Source: an uncultured Collinsella sp. (lineage in GTDB: Bacteria; Actinomycetota; Coriobacteriia; Coriobacteriales; Coriobacteriaceae). From it: 22,643 nt of DNA. The notes under the pieces were generated by a model. It was not told the origin of the DNA, made no database searches, and worked only from the letters and a program-made list of their open reading frames with translations. Positions 7,392 through 14,524 of the stretch are shown piece after piece (the first letter of the stretch is position 1; each line of letters opens with the position of its first letter). The stretch lies in contig CATYVH010000030.1 in the NCBI GenBank assembly GCA_958413765.1, forward strand, positions 1 through 22,643, read 5' to 3'. The position numbers were made by a program, and so were the translations under genes.

Positions 7392-8396
7392 ATGACTGTT
7401 ACGTTCGAAGGTTACGAGCGCCGCGCTGACAAGATCAACAAGTGCCTCGCCGACAACGGCATCGCCTCCCTCGAGGAAGCTCTGCAGATCTGCACCGACA
7501 AGGGCTTCAACCCGCGTGAGATCGTCAACAACACCCAGTCCATCGCCTTCCAGAACGCCGAGTGGGCCTACACCCTCGGTTGCGCTCTCGCTGTCAAGCG
7601 TGGCGCCAAGACCGCTTCTGAGGCTGCCGCCATCATCGGCGAGGGCATCCAGGCCTTCACCGTTCCCGGCTCCGTCGCCGAGGACCGCAAGGTCGGTCTG
7701 GGCCACGGCAACCTGGGCGCTATGCTGCTCTCCGACGACACCGAGTGCTTTGCCTTCCTGGCCGGCCACGAATCCTTCGCTGCCGCCGAGGGCGCTATCG
7801 GCCTGGCTCTGAACGCCAACAAGGCTCGCAAGAAGCCGCTGCGCGTTATCCTCAACGGTCTGGGCAAGGACGCCGCCCAGATCATCGCCCGCATCAACGG
7901 CTTCACTTATGTAAAGACCCAGTTCGACTACTACACGGGCGAGCTCAAGGTCGTCGAGACCATCCCCTACTCCGATGGTCCCCGCGCTGCCGTTAACTGC
8001 TACGGCTCCGACGACGTCCGCGAGGGCGTTGCCATCATGTGGCACGAGAACGTCGACATCTCGATCACCGGTAACTCCACCAACCCCACGCGCTTCCAGC
8101 ACCCCGTCGCTGGCACCTACAAGAAGGAGCGCCTCGAGGCTGGCAAGAAGTACTTCTCCGTCGCTTCTGGTGGCGGCACTGGCCGTACCCTGCACCCGGA
8201 CAACATGGGCGCCGGCCCTGCCTCTTACGGCATGACCGACACCATGGGCCGCATGCACTCCGACGCCCAGTTCGCCGGTTCTTCCTCCGTGCCTGCGCAC
8301 GTCGACATGATGGGTCTCATCGGCATGGGCAATAACCCCATGGTCGGTGCCACCGTCGCCTGCGCTGTCGCCGTCGAGGAGGCCCTCAAGGCCTAG
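7392..8396 (+). CDS. GGGtGRT family protein
   Basis: The 334-residue protein carries the diagnostic SGGGTGRTLHPDN motif (about residues 258-270), which names the family. It is Gly/Ala-rich, has no signal peptide or membrane segment, and contains six or so scattered cysteines (for example in NKCLADNG, LQICTDKG, DTECFAF and VNCYGSD) without a clear CxxC. The C-terminal half also has GMTDTMGRMHSDAQFAGSS and MMGLIGMGNNPMVGATVA. The molecular function is not known to me. Tight linkage to a scaffold-like gene (18-nt gap, ribosome site AAAGGGAGGG) suggests joint work in Fe-S or sulfur chemistry, which is inference. A strong terminator after it closes the operon. Confidence 0.85.
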   Translation: MTVTFEGYERRADKINKCLADNGIASLEEALQICTDKGFNPREIVNNTQSIAFQNAEWAYTLGCALAVKRGAKTASEAAAIIGEGIQAFTVPGSVAEDRKVGLGHGNLGAMLLSDDTECFAFLAGHESFAAAEGAIGLALNANKARKKPLRVILNGLGKDAAQIIARINGFTYVKTQFDYYTGELKVVETIPYSDGPRAAVNCYGSDDVREGVAIMWHENVDISITGNSTNPTRFQHPVAGTYKKERLEAGKKYFSVASGGGTGRTLHPDNMGAGPASYGMTDTMGRMHSDAQFAGSSSVPAHVDMMGLIGMGNNPMVGATVACAVAVEEALKA

Positions 8397-8432
8397 TCGC
8401 GCCCGCGCGATGCTCACATAGTTGAGCTTTGG

Positions 8433-8466
8433 AGCCGCTACCTTTCGGGGTAGCGGCTCTTTTTGT
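8433..8466 (+). terminator. Terminator of the scaffold/GGGtGRT operon
   Basis: Perfect 10-bp stem AGCCGCTACC (8433-8442) with GGTAGCGGCT (8449-8458), TTTCGG loop, then CTTTTTG. A classical intrinsic terminator. Confidence 0.93.
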
Positions 8467-8652
8467 TTACGCTGTCGCAGGGCAGCTAATGCCGATATAT
8501 CAGTTGGGGCGAAATACGAGATGTGATGAGACGGAGCGTCAGAACGTCCATGACGCCCACCTGCCATATTTGCCCTTTACCGATTTGCCGAGTCTTTGCG
8601 GCCCCATTGCCGATCACCCATGCGACAATGCGCCGGACGAGAAAGGAATCCG

Positions 8653-10179
8653 ATGGAATCGACTGATGTACTGGTAATTGGATCTGGCATTGCGGGCCTT
8701 TGTGCCGCCATCGAAGCGGCACGCGCGGGCGCGACCGTTGTCATCGCAAGCGCCGGCAAAACCATGAGCGGATCGAGCTTTTTCCCGGGCACCTGGGGCC
8801 TCGGTCTTATTGGCCCCGTCGACAAAGACGACGAACAGGACCTCATCGACACCATCCGGACCGTGGGCGGCGGCGTTGCCGACCCTGAACTCGTCCAGAC
8901 GTTCGTCCACGGCATTCCCCAGGCAATTGAATGGCTCGAGCAAGACTTGGGCGTTGAGCTTCAGCGTCCGCAAAGCGTCGAAAGCGCTCAGCAAAAGCAG
9001 TTTATCCCCTGCTTTGACCACAAGACGCGCATGTGGCGCGGCCTCACCCGCAAGCCCCTTGAGGACGCTCTGACGACCCGGATCGAGTCGCTCGGCATTC
9101 GCCTGCTCCCCCGCCATGAGCTTATCGACCTTGTTGAAGATACGGACGGAAAGATTGTCGGCGCCACGCTCTACGACCGGACAAACGAGCATCTCGTGCC
9201 TATGGCAGTCAAGGCCACTATCATCGCTGCGGGCGGCACGGGTGGCCTGTTCGAGCGCAGCCTCACTTCCGCCGACGTGCTCAGCTCATCACAGGCTATC
9301 GCGCTGGCGCACGGTGCGTCCCTTACTAATATAGAGTTCATGCAGATGATGCCCGGCTTTATAGAGCCCAAGCGAAACCTTGTTTTTAACGAGAAGACCT
9401 GGCGCTACGTCAAGTTCGACCAGCCGGTCGATATCGCCGACGATAAGCTCGACAATCTGCTCGAGCAACGCTCCGGATATGGTCCCTTCACTTCGCGCCT
9501 GGATTCTCGCGCTATCGACCTAGCCATCGACCAAGCGGGAGCCGAAGGCCTGGCACTCCACTACGACTTCCCCCGCGAGGACGTCCCCGAGTTTGTGCAG
9601 ACCTTTGCCACCTGGCTACAAGACGAGCACGGCATCGCGCCGGCCGACGAGATGCGCGTGGCGATGTATGCCCACGCCGCCAACGGCGGTATCAAAATCG
9701 ACAAGACCGCGTACACGGGCGTTGAGGGCCTCTACGCCTGCGGTGAGGCAACAGGCGGCATGCACGGCGCCGACCGCATCGGCGGCTTGTCGAGTGCCAA
9801 TGGCATCGTATTCGGGCGCATCGCGGGCGCATCGGCAGCTCGAGCAGCGCTGGACGCTCCCGAGGCGGCCGCTCCGATGGATATCGCCCTCCCTCAGTAT
9901 GGCATTGCCACAACAGATGCCGAACGCCTGACACACAGCCTTAAGCACACGATGAGCACCTATTGCATGATCAACAGGACCGAAGCAGGTCTATCCAAGG
10001 CCCTGCAACAGCTTGAAAGCCTGAAAGACGAGGCAACGGCGCTGAGCAAGCCGCATGCCAATGACAGCGAGATCGCAGCCCTCGCCCGCCTGCAATCGCA
10101 GAATCAGCTGGCAACGGAGATGGTCAAAGCCATGCGCAAGCGGACCGAAAGCCTGGGTTCGCACTATCGATCGAATTAA
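8653..10179 (+). CDS. FAD-dependent oxidoreductase, fumarate reductase/L-aspartate oxidase-like
   Basis: The 508-residue flavoprotein starts with the FAD dinucleotide motif VLVIGSGIAGLCAA (about 6-19) and ends its FAD domain with EGLYACGEATGGMHGADRIGG and SSANGIVFGRIAG, the signature of fumarate reductase/succinate dehydrogenase flavoproteins and aspartate oxidase (NadB). HAANGGI and SRLDSRAIDLAI sit where the family has HYTxGGI and the arginine-containing PRDxxxRAI-like segment. The usual EFxQFHPT becomes EFMQMMPGF, so the substrate-site histidine is a methionine. No signal peptide, Tat motif, heme-binding CxxCH or flavin-transfer domain is seen, and no nadA, nadC or iron-sulfur subunit is nearby. 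The substrate is therefore open. The ATG at 8653 has a GAGAAAGGAATC site; upstream codons to 8596 lack one. Monocistronic between two terminator-like hairpins. Confidence 0.8.
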   Translation: MESTDVLVIGSGIAGLCAAIEAARAGATVVIASAGKTMSGSSFFPGTWGLGLIGPVDKDDEQDLIDTIRTVGGGVADPELVQTFVHGIPQAIEWLEQDLGVELQRPQSVESAQQKQFIPCFDHKTRMWRGLTRKPLEDALTTRIESLGIRLLPRHELIDLVEDTDGKIVGATLYDRTNEHLVPMAVKATIIAAGGTGGLFERSLTSADVLSSSQAIALAHGASLTNIEFMQMMPGFIEPKRNLVFNEKTWRYVKFDQPVDIADDKLDNLLEQRSGYGPFTSRLDSRAIDLAIDQAGAEGLALHYDFPREDVPEFVQTFATWLQDEHGIAPADEMRVAMYAHAANGGIKIDKTAYTGVEGLYACGEATGGMHGADRIGGLSSANGIVFGRIAGASAARAALDAPEAAAPMDIALPQYGIATTDAERLTHSLKHTMSTYCMINRTEAGLSKALQQLESLKDEATALSKPHANDSEIAALARLQSQNQLATEMVKAMRKRTESLGSHYRSN

Positions 10180-10221
10180 ACTGGACACCTATCTAGAGCA
10201 GAGCACAACTAATCGATATCT

Positions 10222-10257
10222 ATGGGCCCCGTGACCTCGAAGTGGCACGGGGCCCAT
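10222..10257 (+). terminator. Perfect 12-bp hairpin after the flavoprotein gene
   Basis: ATGGGCCCCGTG (10222-10233) and CACGGGGCCCAT (10246-10257) are fully complementary with a 12-nt loop. The following sequence (TCGTGT) is not a T run, so this may be a weak or factor-dependent terminator or an mRNA-stabilising stem. Confidence 0.6.
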
Positions 10258-10340
10258 TCGTGTCCGCACGGCAGCGTATCCTTATTCTGAGTACAGAGCG
10301 GGCAAAGCGCGCATAGACAATAGATCAGCGAGGAGGAGAT

Positions 10341-11201
10341 ATGGACAGTAGAGATATCGAGAAGTGGCGTGTCGAACTTGATAGCTGCGCCAATGTGGAA
10401 GACGGCGTTGAGTATTGGCTCGCACGCGATTTAATGGAACCCATGGGATACACTCGATGGGAGAACTTCGCCGAAGTTGTTAAGAGGGCAAAAGTCTCGT
10501 GCGAAACAAATAAAACTCCAGTTGATTCCCATTTTCGTGACACCACGAAAATGATAACTGCCGGTGTCGCCGCTCGCGCGGTTAAAGACTACAAGCTTAC
10601 GCGCTATGCATGCTATTTAATCGCCCAAAACGGAGATTCAAACAAGCCAGAGATCGCGCTCGCCTAGGCATACTTTGCCGTGCAGACGCGCCGCCAAGAG
10701 CTCATAGAGCAGCGCTTCGCAGAGATTCAGCGCTTACAGGCGCGCCACTCGCTATCCGATTCAGAGAAACAGCTCTCGGGTATTGCGTTCAAACGCGGCG
10801 TGGACTCCAAAGGATTCGCGATCATCAAGTCGAAGGGCGACGAAGCGTTATTCGGCGGCAGAAGCACGGCGGAAATGAAGCAGCAGCTCGGCATATCCAA
10901 GAGCGCGGCATTGGCGGACAGGTTAGCCGATGTCCTCATCAAAGCAAAGGACCTTACGAACTCGATGACGGCCTTCAACGCCGAGGAACACGACCTGTAC
11001 GGTCTGGACCAGATCAAGCAAGAGCACGTCGAGAACAACACAAGCGTGCGTGGCGGCCTCATCGACCGCGGAATTGTCCCCGAGAACCTGCCACCTGCCG
11101 AGGATACAAAAAAGCTCGAGCGTCGCGTGAAGGCAGCGGAGAAGAAACTCAAGGAAGGTACTGACGGTTTTACCGATCCCCAGGGTAGACTCGATCTGTG
11201 A
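10341..11201 (+). pseudogene. dinD: dinD-like gene interrupted by one in-frame TAG
   Basis: The product resembles DNA damage-inducible protein D. The N-terminal part has EYWLARDLMEPMGYTRWENF, HFRDTTKMI and LTRYACYLIAQNGDSNKPEIALA; the reading frame then meets TAG at codon 109 (10665-10667) and continues uninterrupted in the same frame with AYFAVQTRRQELIEQ to a TGA at 11199-11201. In DinD a glutamine stands between ALA and YFAVQTRRQE, so a single CAG-to-TAG change explains the stop. Without it the product would be 286 residues, near DinD length. A strong AGGAGGAG site precedes the ATG. Either half might be made: a 108-residue N-terminal piece, or a C-terminal piece from GTG at 10680, which lacks a ribosome site. 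Sequencing error, recent pseudogene and amber suppression are all possible. Confidence 0.85.
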
Positions 11202-11243
11202 AAGCGGCCGTGCCCTTTCGGGTTCGACCCCATGAAAGGTCAA

Positions 11244-11275
11244 CAAAAAAGACGGCCAACTTTCGTTGACCGTCT
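11244..11275 (-). terminator. Terminator of the tRNA-His-Lys-Lys operon
   Basis: On the minus strand AGACGGTCAAC, loop GAAA, then GTTGGCCGTCT (plus-strand arms 11250-11260 and 11265-11275, one mismatch) is followed by TTTTTT, read from the A run at 11245-11250. It lies just downstream of the last tRNA-Lys and between it and the convergent dinD-like gene. Confidence 0.9.
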
Positions 11276-11285
11276 AAACATGCTT

Positions 11286-11361
11286 TGGTGGGCCGTCAGG
11301 GGGTCGAACCCTGGACCTTGGGATTAAGAGTCCCCTGCTCTACCAACTGAGCTAACGACCC
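11286..11361 (-). tRNA. tRNA-Lys(CTT), copy 2
   Basis: The minus strand reads GGGTCGTTAGCTCAGTTGG at the 5' end, has a 7-nt anticodon loop CTCTTAA giving CTT, a TTCGA T-loop, and an encoded CCA. The 76 nt are identical to the neighbouring copy at 11405-11480. Confidence 0.97.
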
Positions 11362-11365
11362 AAAG

Positions 11366-11391
11366 CTAAAGTCCGTGGTGGCGGACTTTAG
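11366..11391 (-). other. Hairpin between the two tRNA-Lys genes
   Basis: Perfect 10-bp arms CTAAAGTCCG (11366-11375) and CGGACTTTAG (11382-11391) with a 6-nt loop. There is no T run on either side, so it is more likely a tRNA precursor processing element than a terminator. Confidence 0.55.
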
Positions 11392-11404
11392 AGGAGATAT
11401 CGTG

Positions 11405-11480
11405 TGGTGGGCCGTCAGGGGGTCGAACCCTGGACCTTGGGATTAAGAGTCCCCTGCTCTACCAACTGAGCTAACGACCC
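11405..11480 (-). tRNA. tRNA-Lys(CTT), copy 1
   Basis: Same sequence as the copy at 11286-11361, with anticodon CTT and encoded CCA. The hexamer GATATC occurs near one side (11396-11401) and directly at the other (11481-11486). Confidence 0.97.
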
Positions 11481-11502
11481 GATATCAACACGAAGCAAGA
11501 AC

Positions 11503-11580
11503 TGGGGTGGGTAAAGGGACTCGAACCCTCGACCTACGGGACCACAACCCGTCGCTCTAGCCAACTGAGCTACACCCACC
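11503..11580 (-). tRNA. tRNA-His(GTG)
   Basis: The minus strand starts GGTGGGTGTAGCTCAGTTGG, with anticodon stem ACGGG/CCCGT, loop TTGTGGT (anticodon GTG) and encoded CCA. The acceptor stem has eight pairs because G-1 pairs with C73, the identity element of tRNA-His. First gene of the tRNA operon. Confidence 0.97.
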
Positions 11581-11606
11581 GTGTCCTGTGCGCTTCGCGC
11601 TCGACT

Positions 11607-11635
11607 ATTATTGCAAGGAACGCCACGCGATGCAA
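11607..11635 (-). promoter_or_regulatory. Promoter of the tRNA operon
   Basis: On the minus strand TTGCAT (11630-11635), a 17-nt spacer and AATAAT (11607-11612), with TGC directly before the -10 (an extended -10). The spacing to tRNA-His is about 27 nt. Further right, TTTTCAA (11643-11649) and TTGAAAA (11655-11661) form a small inverted repeat between this promoter and the divergent aminotransferase gene. Confidence 0.8.
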
Positions 11636-11743
11636 GCCCCAATTTTCAAGAATTTTGAAAAGAGTTTTTCGAGCCCGTTTCGAGCAAATCCCATCGGTTC
11701 CATAGGAGTAAACTTGCTCCACCCAATGCTCGAAAGGATAGGC

Positions 11744-12925
11744 ATGAAAGAACTCTCCAACCGCACGGCGGCGTTTACCGATTCGGTCATCCGCCGCATG
11801 ACGCGCATCTCCAATAAGTATGGCGCCGTCAACCTGTCGCAGGGCTTCCCCGACTTCGATCCCCCGGCGCAGCTGCTCAACAGCCTGAGCGCCATCGCCA
11901 GCGACCCCAAGCCGCTCTATCACCAGTACTCCATCACCTGGGGCTCCCAGGCCATGCGTGAGGCGCTTGCCGCCAAGCAGGAGCACTTTATGGGCATGCC
12001 GATCAACCCCAACGAGAACATCGTGGTCACCTGCGGCTCCACCGAGGCCATGATGGCCGCCATGATGACGGTCACAAACCCCGGCGACAAGGTCGTCATC
12101 TTCTCGCCATTCTACGAGAACTACGGCGCCGACACGATCCTCTCGGGTGCCGAGCCCATCTACGTGCCGCTTAACCCACCTGCGTTCGACTTTGACCGCG
12201 AGACACTCGAGGCGGCCTTCCGCGACAACGATCCCAAGGCCATCGTCCTGTGCAACCCGTCCAACCCCTGCGGCAAGGTCTTTACGCGCGAGGAGCTCAC
12301 CTTAATCGCCGACCTCTGCAAAAAGTACGACGCCTACTGCATTACCGACGAGGTATACGAGCACATCGTCTACGCGCCCCACGAGCACGTCTATATGGCC
12401 ACGCTGCCCGGCATGTTCGATCGAACCATCAGCTGCAGTTCGCTGTCCAAGACGTACTCCATCACCGGCTGGCGTCTGGGCTACACCATCGCCCCGGCCC
12501 AGATCACCGAGCGCATCAAGAAGGTCCACGACTTCCTCACCGTGGGTGCTGCCGCTCCCCTGCAGGAAGCTGTCGTCACCGCCCTCAAATTCGACGACAG
12601 CTATTACCAGGAGGTCCTCGACCTCTACACCGCCAAGCGCGACCTATTCTGTCAGGGGCTCGATAGCATCGGCCTCACGCACAACGTGCCGCAGGGCGCC
12701 TACTACGTGATGATGGATATCTCGGAGTTTGGCTATGACAGCGACCTCGACTTCTGTGAGGATTTGGCCTCCAAGGTGGGCGTGGGCGCCGTTCCGGGCT
12801 CGAGCTTCTTCCGCGAGCCCGTCAACCATCTGATTCGTTTCCACTTTGCCAAGCGAGACGAAACGCTTGGCACGGCGCTGGAGAACCTCAAGTCGCTGCG
12901 TGATAAAATCAAGCCGCGCGGGTAA
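11744..12925 (+). CDS. PLP-dependent class I aminotransferase
   Basis: Fold-type I aminotransferase of 393 residues, probably acting on an amino acid with a 2-oxoacid acceptor in the cytosol. NLSQGFPDFDPP near the N terminus, VVTCGSTEAMMAAM, CNPSNPCGKVF, and SLSKTYSITGWRLGY with PLP-binding Lys236 are all class I signatures; the C-terminal LIRFHFAK contains the substrate carboxylate arginine. The NLSQGFPDF motif is common in kynurenine/methionine aminotransferase-like members, but the exact substrate cannot be read from sequence. The ATG at 11744 follows CGAAAGGATAGGC; the open frame upstream to 11588 would run into the tRNA promoter and tRNA-His edge, so it is not used. Monocistronic, with its own terminator. 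Confidence 0.9.
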   Translation: MKELSNRTAAFTDSVIRRMTRISNKYGAVNLSQGFPDFDPPAQLLNSLSAIASDPKPLYHQYSITWGSQAMREALAAKQEHFMGMPINPNENIVVTCGSTEAMMAAMMTVTNPGDKVVIFSPFYENYGADTILSGAEPIYVPLNPPAFDFDRETLEAAFRDNDPKAIVLCNPSNPCGKVFTREELTLIADLCKKYDAYCITDEVYEHIVYAPHEHVYMATLPGMFDRTISCSSLSKTYSITGWRLGYTIAPAQITERIKKVHDFLTVGAAAPLQEAVVTALKFDDSYYQEVLDLYTAKRDLFCQGLDSIGLTHNVPQGAYYVMMDISEFGYDSDLDFCEDLASKVGVGAVPGSSFFREPVNHLIRFHFAKRDETLGTALENLKSLRDKIKPRG

Positions 12926-12951
12926 GGACGGCCCGGCAACTAAAGGAACCA

Positions 12952-12991
12952 AAGAAGTCTCGCACCGCCCGTCGCGATGCGAGACTTCTTT
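12952..12991 (+). terminator. Terminator of the aminotransferase gene
   Basis: Perfect 13-bp stem AAGAAGTCTCGCA (12952-12964) with TGCGAGACTTCTT (12978-12990), then TTAT. The short T tract makes it moderately strong. Confidence 0.85.
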
Positions 12992-13026
12992 ATAGCGCTT
13001 TCTTAATTGGTTTAGAGCGCTATACT
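12991..13026 (+). promoter_or_regulatory. ROK kinase promoter with inverted-repeat operator
   Basis: TATACT (13021-13026) is a good -10, with a weak TTTCTT (12999-13004) 16 nt upstream. The perfect 9-bp arms TATAGCGCT (12991-12999) and AGCGCTATA (13016-13024) are separated by 16 nt, one covering the -35 and one the -10. This arrangement fits repression, possibly sugar-responsive; the regulator is not in the window. Confidence 0.55.
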
Positions 13027-13062
13027 TTAGGCAAGGAGCAACTCGTCCCAGAGAGGAATACT

Positions 13063-13953
13063 ATGGCAGAGCAGCAGCTTATCGGAGCGCTCGAGGCCGG
13101 CGGTACCAAAATGGTCTGCGCCACGGGCTATGCAGATGGCACGGTCCTGGAGCGCGAGCAGATCGCGACCACGACCCCACAGGAGACCGTTGAGGCCGTC
13201 AACGCATGGTTTGCCAAAAAGGGCATCGCAGCGCTAGGCATCGGCGCCTTTGGCCCCACCGCGGTCAATCCCGCCTCACCCCAATACGGCAAGATCTTGG
13301 AGACGCCCAAGACGGCATGGCGCTACTTCGACCTGCTGGGTACCATCCAAAACGAGCTCAATATTCCCTGTGGCTACGACACCGACGTCAACGTTGCCTG
13401 CTTGGGCGAGGTCAGCTTTGGTTGCGCCCAGGGCCTCACCGACGTGGTGTATCTGACCATCGGCACCGGCGTGGGCGCCGGCGTGCTCTCGGGCGGCCAG
13501 CTCGTGCACGGCATGATGCATCCCGAGGCCGGCCACATCCTGGTCACGCGCGACCCGCGCGACACCATCGGCGAGCACAGCGCCTGCCCCTTCCATGACA
13601 ACTGCCTGGAGGGTCTCATCGCAGGCCCCGGCGTTAAAAAGCGCTGGGATGGCAAGAGCGCCGGAGAGATGGCCGATGACCCGGAGGCAATGGACCTGCT
13701 CGCCGGCTATCTGGCGCAGGCGCTCATGACCTACACGCTATGCTACGCGCCGCAAAAGATCATCATTGGCGGCGGCGTGGCCGACCACACCCCCATCGTG
13801 CCGCTCGCGCGCAAGAAGTGCGCCGAGATGCTCAACGGCTATATCGTCACGCCCGACGTCAACGACATCGATAACTACATCGTCAACAACAGCCTCGAGG
13901 GCAAGCAGGGCATCATGGGTTGCCTGGCCCTGGGCGCACAGGCGCTTCAGTAG
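13063..13953 (+). CDS. ROK-family sugar kinase, fructokinase-like
   Basis: Cytosolic ATP-dependent hexose kinase, 296 residues. The N terminus IGALEAGGTKMVCA is the ROK phosphate-binding motif, LTIGTGVGAGVL the second one, and HPEAGHILV contains the zinc histidine His158; CPFHDNCLEG supplies Cys175, His178 and Cys181. This motif order and length match the fructokinase branch of ROK kinases rather than NagC-type repressors, because there is no N-terminal helix-turn-helix. Fructose or mannose as substrate is inferred from family. The ATG at 13063 has an AGAGAGGAAT site. Single-gene unit between two terminators, with a probable operator over its promoter. Confidence 0.9.
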   Translation: MAEQQLIGALEAGGTKMVCATGYADGTVLEREQIATTTPQETVEAVNAWFAKKGIAALGIGAFGPTAVNPASPQYGKILETPKTAWRYFDLLGTIQNELNIPCGYDTDVNVACLGEVSFGCAQGLTDVVYLTIGTGVGAGVLSGGQLVHGMMHPEAGHILVTRDPRDTIGEHSACPFHDNCLEGLIAGPGVKKRWDGKSAGEMADDPEAMDLLAGYLAQALMTYTLCYAPQKIIIGGGVADHTPIVPLARKKCAEMLNGYIVTPDVNDIDNYIVNNSLEGKQGIMGCLALGAQALQ

Positions 13954-14035
13954 CAGACGCACCCACAGGGCGTGGCGCGCCCGGCAAATCCGACCTACGG
14001 AACGACGCCACCACGCCTCATATAAGCCCTCAAAT

Positions 14036-14082
14036 AAAAAAGGCCGCCTAGGACCAAACAATACGTCCTAGGCGGCTTTTTT
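14036..14082. terminator. Bidirectional terminator between ROK kinase and vanZ-like gene
   Basis: Perfect 12-bp stem GCCGCCTAGGAC (14043-14054) with GTCCTAGGCGGC (14065-14076), flanked by AAAAAA (14036-14041) and TTTTTT (14077-14082), so it works on both strands. The TAG of the minus-strand vanZ-like gene (14068-14070) lies inside the right arm. Confidence 0.95.
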
Positions 14083-14517
14083 GGCGCACATCAGCGACCG
14101 TAAGAGATATCGGAGCACAACGCCCGTTGCCGCTCCACAGCAGTCGATCATCACATCGGTGATCATGCCGGCGCGTCCCGGCACAAAGAGCTGAATCGTC
14201 TCGTCGATCGAGGGAATCAGCAGCAGGAACACCGCCGTGGGCAGCAGCACGTCAAAGGTGCGCCGGCCCTCAAAATCAAAGGCGTGCGTTGCCAAGATGC
14301 CGAGCACCATATACTCGGTAAAATGCGCGCACTTACGAACAACAAAGTTGGTCACCCATGCATATGGAAGTCCCACGCCGTGCAGGAAACCGCGGATAGC
14401 TTCCATGACCGTTAGGCTCAGTGAGCCCGACCCCGAGCCGGGAACCAGCGAATTGCCCCAGATCAAGAGCGCCATCAGGCAGGTCGCGACCGCCCATTTT
14501 CGATTGATCTTAACCAT
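14068..14517 (-). CDS. VanZ-like membrane protein
   Basis: The 149-residue product has the VanZ-like pattern: an N-terminal helix (AVATCLMALLIWGNSLVPG), RKCAHFTEYMVLGILA with the conserved His and Glu, a further hydrophobic segment (VLLPTAVFLLLIPSIDE), and ETIQLFVPGRAGMITDVMID with the Pro-Gly-Arg motif before a last helix. VanZ relatives are integral membrane proteins linked in some species to glycopeptide or lipid-targeting antibiotic tolerance, but most are uncharacterised, and no other resistance gene is near. I chose ATG at 14517: GGAGG lies 12 nt upstream and it follows the previous gene's stop by 7 nt. A GTG at 14538 would overlap that gene. The stop is within the shared terminator. 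Second gene of a two-gene minus-strand operon. Confidence 0.8.
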   Translation of the reverse strand: MVKINRKWAVATCLMALLIWGNSLVPGSGSGSLSLTVMEAIRGFLHGVGLPYAWVTNFVVRKCAHFTEYMVLGILATHAFDFEGRRTFDVLLPTAVFLLLIPSIDETIQLFVPGRAGMITDVMIDCCGAATGVVLRYLLRSLMCAKKAA

Positions 14518-14524
14518 GCAGAAG

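Noticed and set aside
6648..8567. Open frame of 639 codons on the minus strand opposite the scaffold and GGGtGRT genes
   Set aside because: It mirrors two well-supported genes, has low-complexity Val/Gly/Asp-rich translation and no family motifs; it comes from GC-rich codon bias.
11286..11580. Regularly spaced repeats resembling a CRISPR array
   Set aside because: The repeats are two tRNA-Lys genes plus a tRNA-His, with full cloverleaf structure.
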